Below the pieces are notes generated by a model that was given only the letters and a program-made list of their open reading frames with translations, made no database searches and was not told the DNA's origin. Positions 17,577 to 25,111 of a DNA stretch of 64,000 nt are shown here, piece by piece; position 1 is the first letter of the stretch, and each line of letters opens with the position of its first letter. Source of the stretch: Nitrospirota bacterium (GTDB taxonomy: Bacteria; Nitrospirota; Nitrospiria; Nitrospirales; Nitrospiraceae); contig JACRLR010000007.1 of the NCBI GenBank assembly GCA_016219645.1, positions 248,001 through 312,000 on the forward strand. The letters run 5' to 3'. The translations under genes were made by a program, and so were the position numbers.

Positions 17577-18461
17577 CTAAGGCCCCTCGGCTGATGACAG
17601 GTGAAAATCCACGGTACACGCCAGGCCGGCGGAAATTGCATTGTTCGGATTCGGCAGTTCCAAGCGCACCCCGAATGTGCCGCTGGCGCTGTCGACGACT
17701 TTGTTCACCACCATAACCTTCGCTTGAAGAACCGGCTGCCCCTTTCCTTCCGGACGTACATCGGCTTTCATGCCGGCTTTCAACTTCCCGAGCAGCGAGA
17801 GCGGCGCAAACACCTCCACTCGCAATGGGTTGATCTGCGCCAGTTTCATCACAGGCGTCTGCTGGCGGGCCATCTCGCCGGGAGACAGCAGCCGATCGAC
17901 AACGACGCCGGCAATCGGACTTCGAATCGTGCGCAGCTGCAGCGCAGCTGTGGCGCGATTCAATTCCAATTCAGCCTGGCGCTTGTGTTCCGATGCATCC
18001 CGATAGGCCGATTCCGCCAAGGCCTTTTCCGTCTGGGCCTCATCGACTTCGTGTTGGGCAATGGAGTTGGTCTTGAACAATTCCTGAGCCCGTTCGAGTT
18101 TCCGGCTGGTAAACCCCATCTTCAGCTGACTGCTCTTCAACGCCGCTTCTGCCTCCGCCTTGGCTTTCGCCAACGCAACAGTCGCCTCTTCGAAGCTCGA
18201 TTCGAGTGTCAAGATCACCTGTCCCTTCGCGACCCAATCTCCCCGGTCCACCGGCACCGTTTGAATGAGACCCTCCACCGGGGTCCCGATGGAAATCTCG
18301 TCATAGGGTGTGATCACGCAGGCCGTTCCCGCTGCCCATACAGACGGCACCGACAGGGCAGAGAGTGCCGCTGCGACGATCAGGGTGCCCGTCGCACACT
18401 GCCCCTTCAGCCGCCATTTGTGTGGCTGTTTCACTTCCTGACATTCCACGAACATGTCCAT
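17577..18461 (-). CDS. HlyD/RND-type periplasmic adaptor protein
   Basis: 294 aa. Signal peptide (ALSALSVPSVWA|AG), a lipoyl half-motif (GLIQTVPVDRGDWVAKGQVIL), an alpha-helical hairpin (residues about 80-165, rich in Ala/Glu/Lys), the second lipoyl half (LRTIRSPIAGVVVDRLLSPG) and a beta-barrel domain. Membrane-fusion proteins of this kind bridge an inner-membrane motor and TolC. No RND or ABC pump gene accompanies it, so its inner-membrane partner is more likely the SecA/M50 module upstream. The gap to the SecA-like gene (97 bp) holds a 7-bp-period array. Confidence 0.9.
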   Translation of the reverse strand: MDMFVECQEVKQPHKWRLKGQCATGTLIVAAALSALSVPSVWAAGTACVITPYDEISIGTPVEGLIQTVPVDRGDWVAKGQVILTLESSFEEATVALAKAKAEAEAALKSSQLKMGFTSRKLERAQELFKTNSIAQHEVDEAQTEKALAESAYRDASEHKRQAELELNRATAALQLRTIRSPIAGVVVDRLLSPGEMARQQTPVMKLAQINPLRVEVFAPLSLLGKLKAGMKADVRPEGKGQPVLQAKVMVVNKVVDSASGTFGVRLELPNPNNAISAGLACTVDFHLSSAEGP

Positions 18462-18508
18462 TCAATCACCCTATTCCATTGTCCCGACTTGGGAACTGCT
18501 CCGGCCCC

Positions 18509-18538
18509 CTTCAGCCTTCAGTCTTCAGCCTATCAACC
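18509..18538. repeat. 7-bp-period repeat (array B2)
   Basis: CTTCAGC, CTTCAGT, CTTCAGC, CTATCAA in a row, between SecA-like and HlyD-type genes. Confidence 0.7.
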
Positions 18539-18558
18539 TACGCAGGTTCCCGATTGCC

Positions 18559-20550
18559 TCATTCCAATCGTCCGGAAAACGCGAGCGAAGTTTCCAACGA
18601 ATCCTCATGCCGCAACAGATCCCGGCGAATCCGTGCGTGCAAGGACTCGGCCGACAACTGGGCCTGCCGCATGAGAAACACAGCCGGTTTGCCCTGCAGC
18701 GGCTTACCTCGACTCACCAGCGCCTGCGCCGCCCACCGCCACAAGAGGCGTCGCGACGTTGTCATGATCTCATCCTCCAGCGACGAGACAATCTCAAAAC
18801 TTCCCGGATCCCCCTGACGGCCGCTGCGGCCATAGAGCTGTCGGTCGATGCGCCCGGCTTCGTGCCGTTCTGTGGCCAACACGTGCAGACCTCCCGCCTC
18901 CGCCACCTTCGGCAGTAACTTGATATCCGTGCCACGGCCGGCCATGTTCGTGGCTACCGTAACGCGACCAGGAAGACCTGCCTTGGAAACGATATCCGCC
19001 TCTTCTTTGTCCTGGCGTGCGTTGAGGACGACGTGCGGAATCCTGGCCGCTGTGAGTTTCACACTCAGAATCTCCGAAGCGGAGACCGATCTGGTCCCCA
19101 CCAGAACAGGCCGCCCCTGTTTATGGAGCGTTGTGATATGATCGACGACCGCCTCCCACTTCTCCTCCGCCGTCGAGAACAGCCACTCTCCCACACATTT
19201 CCGCTGCCGCGGGCGATTCGTCGGAACCGTCACGGTGGCCAGGCGATACACTTGCCACAATTCGGTGGCGACCTCCTGACCCGTGCCGGTCATCCCGGCC
19301 AGCCACAAATACCGGCGAAAGAACCGCTGGTAGGTGATCCGGGCCAGCGACGCCTGCATCGGCGTGAGGGGGCATCCTTCCTTCAATTCGATCATTTGAT
19401 GGAGACCCTGTTCCCACGAGCGGTCCTCCATGATGCGCCCCGTGTACTCGTCGATGATCTGGACCTTTTCGTCCCTGACGAGATAATGGGCATCGCGATT
19501 GAACAAATGGAGGGCCGTCAGCGCCTGCCGGACCAGCTCTTCACGCCGCCGCGGCCCGGACCAGAAGCCGGTGAGATCCTTCGTCCGTTCCGTCAACAGC
19601 GCCTGCCCCTCCGGCGTCAGGCGAACGCTCCGTTCCCGCGGATCGATCTCGAAATCGGACCCCCGTGTCAGTGCATGCGCGAGCTGCAACGCCTTCTCAT
19701 AGAGAGGCTTCTCCGGCACCTGCCCGCCGCTGTTGGCGATAATGAGCGGCACCCGCGCCTCATCCACCAGGATGCTGTCCGCCTCGTCGACGATACCGAA
19801 GCACAACCCGCGGAGCACCAAATTCCGGAGTCTCGTCGCATCGCCATACAACTTCTCCAGCTGGAGTTGAATACGATTGGGCTGCCGCCCGACGGCCAGG
19901 CGATCACGCAGATAATCGAACACCAGTTCCTTGTTCGTACAGTAGGTCACATCGCAGGCATAGGCTGCCCGGCGCGCCACAGGGCTCTGCTCGTGGGTGA
20001 TGACTCCCACCGTCAGACCCAACATCTGATAGATCGGACCCATCTCTTCCGCGTCTCGCGCGGTCAGATAGTCGTTCACGGTAATCAGATGCACCGGCAC
20101 GCCGGCCAGCGCCGCCGTCGCGGCTGCCAATGTGGCAGTCAAGGTCTTTCCCTCTCCCGTCGCCATCTCGGCCACACAACCGTTGAGCAGAACCCACCCT
20201 CCGAGGACCTGCACGTCATAGTGCCGTTGGCCGATCGTCCGGTGGGCCACCTCCCGCACCAGAGCGAATGAGCGAAATACCAGTTCGTTGCTGAAACCCT
20301 CGAGCCGGAGTCTTTCTCGTAGTTGCACGACCTCTTTGCGCAGCTGGTCATCTCGCAAGCCGGACAGAGTACGGCCCTGTTCTGCGACCGGCCCTATCAC
20401 ATCGGTCCTTGTCGCCGTACGCTCGCGGAGCCGCCGCATGATGGGGCTCGCGAACTTGACCCCCTGGCGGTCGAACCAGCTCTCGCGTGGCACTGCCCGT
20501 TCCGGATAGGCGCTATGCAGCGCCGTTTGTTGACTCGCGATATCAAACAT
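18559..20550 (-). CDS. Accessory SecA-like ATPase
   Basis: 663 aa from the ATG at 20550, which overlaps the upstream M50 gene stop by 8 nt (ATGTTTGA); this coupling decides the start over a frame opening 33 codons earlier. SecA DEAD-motor signatures are present: MATGEGKT (about residues 130-136), DEADSILVDEARVPLII, GMTGTG, and NBD2 ATNMAGRGTDIKL with GRSGRQGDPG. It is much shorter than housekeeping SecA (roughly 800-900 aa), with a short C-terminal scaffold and no Cys-rich SecB-binding tail. SecA hydrolyses ATP to push unfolded proteins across the inner membrane. Between HlyD- and TolC-type genes and next to LEPR cargo, it is probably a dedicated motor, not the essential SecA. Confidence 0.9.
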   Translation of the reverse strand: MFDIASQQTALHSAYPERAVPRESWFDRQGVKFASPIMRRLRERTATRTDVIGPVAEQGRTLSGLRDDQLRKEVVQLRERLRLEGFSNELVFRSFALVREVAHRTIGQRHYDVQVLGGWVLLNGCVAEMATGEGKTLTATLAAATAALAGVPVHLITVNDYLTARDAEEMGPIYQMLGLTVGVITHEQSPVARRAAYACDVTYCTNKELVFDYLRDRLAVGRQPNRIQLQLEKLYGDATRLRNLVLRGLCFGIVDEADSILVDEARVPLIIANSGGQVPEKPLYEKALQLAHALTRGSDFEIDPRERSVRLTPEGQALLTERTKDLTGFWSGPRRREELVRQALTALHLFNRDAHYLVRDEKVQIIDEYTGRIMEDRSWEQGLHQMIELKEGCPLTPMQASLARITYQRFFRRYLWLAGMTGTGQEVATELWQVYRLATVTVPTNRPRQRKCVGEWLFSTAEEKWEAVVDHITTLHKQGRPVLVGTRSVSASEILSVKLTAARIPHVVLNARQDKEEADIVSKAGLPGRVTVATNMAGRGTDIKLLPKVAEAGGLHVLATERHEAGRIDRQLYGRSGRQGDPGSFEIVSSLEDEIMTTSRRLLWRWAAQALVSRGKPLQGKPAVFLMRQAQLSAESLHARIRRDLLRHEDSLETSLAFSGRLE

Positions 20551-22690
20551 TGAATCGCGACAAGAATAATTGTCGTCCCTGGCGATACCATTGGGCCATG
20601 AGCGGCGCCCATCCATGATCGAACCGTACATACACGCGTCCGCCGACATTCACCACACCCAGCTCGACGGGCAATTGAAGATCTACCTGAAAGACCTTTC
20701 GAAGGGCCTTCTGGCCCTTCGGGTCTTTCGGGTCCATGGGAACTTGTCCGCCGCCATCGCTTCCGAGCGCCGGACTCGGCAGTTCATCGCTCGCCGCCGG
20801 GACCAGACGCGACACCCCGGCATCGATCGGACTGACCAGCCGTTCGGCCAAGCGCACCTGGACTTGCTTCGTACTGTGACGGATCAGATCGATATCGGTC
20901 TGATCCACGACCGTTCGCACGGTCAACGTATTCAGATCCACCACGTGGGCCAGCACGTCTCCGCGATGCACGAATCGGCCGGGCAAATCATCCACGCGCG
21001 AGACGACCAGTGTGCCGTCAACTTTTGCGGTAATGACGAGATCCTGCACCTGTTCTCTCGTGCGGGCGAGTTTCTCTTCGACGTACCGCTTTTCTTCTTC
21101 CAGGATCTTCGCCTTCACGAGGTTTTCCGGAATCTGCTCGCGAATGCGCGCGTTGATCTCCCGGAGGCGTGCCTCGAGCACGGTGAGCTGCGCTGTCAAC
21201 ACCGAGTCCTGACAGACCACCAGCACATCACCTCGCGACACCTTCGATCCCGGAATCCCCACGACCTTCTCGACAAATCCATCGGCCCCGGCACGCACGA
21301 TCGCTTCGTCCGGAATCCACACGACACCTTCCGCGCGCGTGCGAAACGGCACAGGGGTAAAACAGAGCGCCGCGATGATGACCGCCACCGTTCCACTCGT
21401 GACCGCGATCGCCCGCCCACGCACGCGACGGATGCGCGCGCTCGTGAACAGATAGCCCAGCCCCTTTCCCAGCGGAATCAGGAACCACGTGACCGCCGTA
21501 ACCACGGCGAAGAACATGCCGAGCGCGAACCACTGATCGGTCAGATACATGAGGATGACGAATACGATGAACACCCGATAGAGAAAGGCGCTGACAGAAT
21601 ACCCGACAAACCAGACGCGCTCGCCCGGCGTGGCATGAGGAACCTGCGCCTCCTCGCAGCCAAAGGGATAACGCTCACAGAGATAGCCGATGTACTTGTT
21701 GGCCCGCTGGCCCAGATTGGGAATCTCTGTGAGATCCGCAAGCATGTGGTACCCGTCGAACCGGAGCAAGGGATTGCCGTTGAAGAGGACGGTCGAAATC
21801 CCGGCAATCATGATGGTGTTATAGGCCAGTGTGCGGACGATACCGGGCTCGACACTCACCCACACAAAGATGGCGATCGACGCGAGCACCAATTCGACGA
21901 TCATGCCTGCCGCGCCGACGACTGCCCTCTGCCACTTACTGGCGAAGGCCGATGAAGCCGAGGCGTCGACATAGGGCACCGGCGAGAACACGAGCAGCAT
22001 GATTCCCATCTCGTGCACTTCCCCGCCGAACGCCTTGACGGCAAAGGCGTGGCCGAACTCGTGCAGCGCTTTGATGATCGGAAACAGAAACCAGAGCAGC
22101 ACTAGATTCTGCGGTGTGCTGATCTGGTCGATGAGATTGGCCGTGAGATCCGACCAGTGCGTGGCGCCGATCAGCACGCCGGGAATCACGATCGCAAGCC
22201 ACACCAACGCCCCGCCCCACCCGAAGAAGGGCCGGACTAACGGCACGAAGGTCTGCAGCAGCCGTTCCGGATCGAAGAGGGGGAACTGCCAGGCAAAGAC
22301 ATTCATCAGTTTGCGCTGCCACTTCTTCTGTTTGGTGCGCTCATGGCGATGCAAGAGTTCCGCGATGTCGGGGGGGATATCACACTGCAGCACATCGGTT
22401 GAGTGAAGCTGGCTCAAGAGCTGCACCACCTGAGGCTGGGTCGGCGCATCGTCGCCTAGCTTCGTCGAGACGAGTTCCCAGATCTCCTGGACCGTGCGGC
22501 GCCCATCCATCAGGCCGATAAAGGCATAGGCGGCTGGAGAAAAGCGATGATATCGTTCGTTCGACTGATCCTGGAGCACGTACCAGGTCTGGCCTCGATA
22601 CTGGTGGCGATGCAGTTGCGCATGGCTCCGCAGACGCGGCGCCAGGTTCGCCACGCGGTACCAGGAAGGGCTAAAGAGAGCTTCACTCAT
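20543..22690 (-). CDS. PqqD-like / M50 site-2 protease / HlyD fusion protein
   Basis: 715 aa. Residues about 20-110 resemble a PqqD/RRE-type peptide-binding domain (YHRFSPAAYAFIGLMDGRRT; VVQLLSQLHSTDVL). Membrane helices follow, with the M50 zinc site HEFGH at 210-214 and NPLLRFDGYHML at 306-317, whose Asp is the expected third ligand. The C-terminal third is a HlyD-like adaptor with lipoyl halves (AGADGFVEKVVGIPGSKVSRGD; VDGTLVVSRV) and a coiled coil. Similar PqqD-M50-HlyD fusions occur with export systems and peptide-maturation loci. Inference: it could bind and clip the LEPR leader while anchoring the channel. Translationally coupled to the SecA-like gene. Confidence 0.88.
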   Translation of the reverse strand: MSEALFSPSWYRVANLAPRLRSHAQLHRHQYRGQTWYVLQDQSNERYHRFSPAAYAFIGLMDGRRTVQEIWELVSTKLGDDAPTQPQVVQLLSQLHSTDVLQCDIPPDIAELLHRHERTKQKKWQRKLMNVFAWQFPLFDPERLLQTFVPLVRPFFGWGGALVWLAIVIPGVLIGATHWSDLTANLIDQISTPQNLVLLWFLFPIIKALHEFGHAFAVKAFGGEVHEMGIMLLVFSPVPYVDASASSAFASKWQRAVVGAAGMIVELVLASIAIFVWVSVEPGIVRTLAYNTIMIAGISTVLFNGNPLLRFDGYHMLADLTEIPNLGQRANKYIGYLCERYPFGCEEAQVPHATPGERVWFVGYSVSAFLYRVFIVFVILMYLTDQWFALGMFFAVVTAVTWFLIPLGKGLGYLFTSARIRRVRGRAIAVTSGTVAVIIAALCFTPVPFRTRAEGVVWIPDEAIVRAGADGFVEKVVGIPGSKVSRGDVLVVCQDSVLTAQLTVLEARLREINARIREQIPENLVKAKILEEEKRYVEEKLARTREQVQDLVITAKVDGTLVVSRVDDLPGRFVHRGDVLAHVVDLNTLTVRTVVDQTDIDLIRHSTKQVQVRLAERLVSPIDAGVSRLVPAASDELPSPALGSDGGGQVPMDPKDPKGQKALRKVFQVDLQLPVELGVVNVGGRVYVRFDHGWAPLMAQWYRQGRQLFLSRFNV

Positions 22691-22700
22691 AAAGTTGCAA

Positions 22701-22834
22701 GTGGTGAGTGGTGAGTGGTGAGTGGCGAGTGGACGAATCGGTCCATAATCATGAGGCTAGAAACTCGCAACTCGAAACCTCCCGCGCCTTGCGCTTCCTA
22801 CTTCCTACTAGCTACTTGCTACTTGCCAGTTACT
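22701..22834. repeat. 7-bp-period repeat hairpin (array B3)
   Basis: GTGGTGA three times and GTGGCGA on the left (22701-22732), GAAACTC/GCAACTC/GAAACCT in the middle, and CTTCCTA/CTTCCTA/CTAGCTA/CTTGCTA/CTTGCCA on the right (from about 22793). It fills the gap between the GAF-HlyD and M50 genes. Confidence 0.75.
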
Positions 22835-22837
22835 TTG

Positions 22838-24757
22838 TCAGGGGAGCCACGACCAGAGCGCCAATCGCATCCAATCCACGATTTGATGCGTCCAGATCCA
22901 CACCAAGGATCGACGATCGATCTCAATCTTGCCGGCTCCTTCCATCCCGGGTCTCAGGCGGTCATGCGGCTGGTCGAACTGCGCCTCGACCCGGAAGAAG
23001 TTTCGGCCCTCCTTGGCCGTGGACACAGGCGTCACCTTCTCTACTGTCACCGTGATCTCCTCGGACGGAAAGGCCGAGAGCAAGAGGGAACCCCGTTGCC
23101 CGACCGCCACGTCCGCGATGTCCCTTTCGTCCACTTCGATGACCAGCCGGTAACTGTCGAGCGGCGCGACCTCGAACAACACCTTCCCCTTCTCGATCGG
23201 CGCACCCAACTGCTGGCTGAGATCGCCGGTCACGACGATCCCGTCGAACGGCGCGAGCACTTTCGTATGCGCGAGCTGATCGTCGAGCAGGGCGATCTCC
23301 GCTTGCGCCTGATGGATCTGCGCGGTCACGATTTCGACCTTGGCTGCCTCCCGCTCGCCCATCGCCTTGTGATATTCCTTTTGGTATTCTTCGAGCTTGC
23401 TCAGCGACTTCAGCCGCTCCAACCTCAACTCCCGGTCATCCAGCGTGCAGAGCATCTGACCTGCCTTCACCAGATCGCCGGCCCGCACCGGCGCTTCACG
23501 AATGTATCCATTAAACGGCGCGGCAGCCGCGCGCAGGACAATCGGCTCCAGCACAGTCTTGGCCGAGACACGGTAGTCTCCCTTCGCCAGGAAGCAAAAA
23601 AGTGCGAGGCCCACTACCACTGCGGTTGTGACCTTCAGCGCCACATGCCGCGGGCCGACCAGTGAGACGAGATAGGACTTGACGGAGCCCGCCGCTTTGG
23701 TGATCAGCCACCGATCATCCCGCCGATGCGTCTCCAGGATTGGACCGGCCAGGGCGGCGACGGATTGGCAGAGTTCGACCGTCTTATTGTCGAATGGCCG
23801 ATCCATCGGCCGTTCGAGCATCAATGCGCCGATCGGTTCACCGAGCGCTTCCAGCGGGACCGAACAGAGGGCCCCGGCCCCATGCTGTCTGGCCAACTCC
23901 GTATGGGTGCGCGAGACCACTCCCGCACTCGGCGGCCCGTTTGGATAGACGATGGTCTCCCGTTGATCCACCGCTTCATCCATCGCCTCGCCAATACTCC
24001 GAATGAGATTGGTTTGTTGCTTGAATTCTGCGCTGTGCGACACGGCAAACACGCGCGTGCGGCCCCCTGAGACGAACCCGATACTCACACGATCGCACTG
24101 CAGCTTCGTGGCCAACGACGTTACCAGCGCCATCGCCGATTCGTAGCACCGCTCATGGCCGACAGACGTGGCCACCAGATCCAGCGCAGCCTGAATGCGC
24201 TCGCGGGTTTCCTTTTCCGCCTTGACCGCTTCCCGCGAGAACAGCAACTCCAGCCAGGCAGCACCCCAGTGAAGTTGGCGCACCATCGATTGCAAATTGG
24301 CGTCACTGCTGGATACCACTTCGATGACGGCCGCTCCATGGACCACACCACAAGCTTCGATCGGTCGCCCGATCGTGTACCGCCCAATCCCGGACGCGGT
24401 GGAGCCGGACCCGTCGCCGCCCCGCGTGACGACTTCCCGCCGTTCCTTCAGCGTCCGCTCGGCTGTTTTACTCAGATGGGTGACGAAATGCCCCTTCACC
24501 GGCCAGGTCGCGACAGGTCGGAACGGTCCTCGGTCCGCCGGGCCCAACAAGACCATACCGGCTTCCACCGGACCGACCACGCGACATTGGAGTTCGAGCC
24601 AGCTCACACAGAATGATTCGATGGTCGCAGCATGGGCAAACCGCGCCCAGAGGCCCGAGTCATGCTCGCCCTCCGGCTGAGCAACAGTGGCAGCAAGTGA
24701 CTCGGCCGCGCGCCGCAACGCGCCTCGTTCCGATTCAGATTCGAGGGATCGATCCAT
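22838..24757 (-). CDS. GAF-domain / HlyD adaptor fusion protein
   Basis: 639 aa. The cytoplasmic half contains a GAF-like region (residues about 30-170) and a clearer GAF domain (about 190-350; LQCDRVSIGFVSGGR, GALCSVPLEALGEPIGALMLERP). One transmembrane helix (about 380-400, VALKVTTAVVVGLALFCFLA) leads to a periplasmic HlyD module with two lipoyl halves (AAAPFNGYIREAPVRAGDLVKAG... VLAPFDGIVVTGDLSQ), a hairpin and a beta-barrel. GAF domains bind small ligands, so this adaptor could couple export to a cytoplasmic signal. First gene of the export operon. Confidence 0.87.
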   Translation of the reverse strand: MDRSLESESERGALRRAAESLAATVAQPEGEHDSGLWARFAHAATIESFCVSWLELQCRVVGPVEAGMVLLGPADRGPFRPVATWPVKGHFVTHLSKTAERTLKERREVVTRGGDGSGSTASGIGRYTIGRPIEACGVVHGAAVIEVVSSSDANLQSMVRQLHWGAAWLELLFSREAVKAEKETRERIQAALDLVATSVGHERCYESAMALVTSLATKLQCDRVSIGFVSGGRTRVFAVSHSAEFKQQTNLIRSIGEAMDEAVDQRETIVYPNGPPSAGVVSRTHTELARQHGAGALCSVPLEALGEPIGALMLERPMDRPFDNKTVELCQSVAALAGPILETHRRDDRWLITKAAGSVKSYLVSLVGPRHVALKVTTAVVVGLALFCFLAKGDYRVSAKTVLEPIVLRAAAAPFNGYIREAPVRAGDLVKAGQMLCTLDDRELRLERLKSLSKLEEYQKEYHKAMGEREAAKVEIVTAQIHQAQAEIALLDDQLAHTKVLAPFDGIVVTGDLSQQLGAPIEKGKVLFEVAPLDSYRLVIEVDERDIADVAVGQRGSLLLSAFPSEEITVTVEKVTPVSTAKEGRNFFRVEAQFDQPHDRLRPGMEGAGKIEIDRRSLVWIWTHQIVDWMRLALWSWLP

Positions 24758-25111
24758 AGCTATTATTCCGGTGGATGTGATGACGCGGCTCTAATATTCC
24801 TCCAGGGGACCCCTGAAAACGTCCGCTGCATCCGGGCGCATCTCTCCCGTTAGTTGTTGAACGAAACTAACCAGAGATGCCGGGAAAATCAGACTTATGA
24901 CCCCCTTACGAGGGCTTGCACGTTTCACAGTCTAGCAGACTGTTTTTGGATCACTAGTAAATTGCGAAATGATTTTCCCCCGGAGGCTCCCCGATTCAAG
25001 AAATGCCTTGCGGACCTCAGATGGCAGATCGTGCTGATCGCGCCCTTCTTCTGCTCCATTTCTATCTCATCTCCGCTGTGATACGTTGTACGCACTGAGG
25101 AATCTTTTCGC
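24758..25111. other. Divergent intergenic region between the export operon and glgB
   Basis: 354 bp between two outward-facing genes, so promoters for both should lie here; I cannot place -35/-10 boxes confidently. It also holds a hairpin followed by T residues (listed). Confidence 0.5.
24927..24947 (+). terminator. Terminator-like hairpin
   Basis: ACAGTCT-AGC-AGACTGT followed by TTTT. Small 7-bp stem in a divergent region, so its job is unclear; it may stop readthrough toward glgB. Confidence 0.4.

Noticed and set aside
16112-18461. Ordinary RND or ABC efflux operon
   Set aside because: TolC and HlyD parts are present but no RND permease, ABC transporter or MFS pump gene exists in the whole cluster.
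19033-20271. 412-codon plus-strand frame inside the SecA-like gene
   Set aside because: Antisense shadow; SecA motifs on the other strand are unambiguous.
20570-21955. 461-codon plus-strand frame inside the M50/HlyD gene
   Set aside because: Antisense shadow, His/Arg-rich, no domain.
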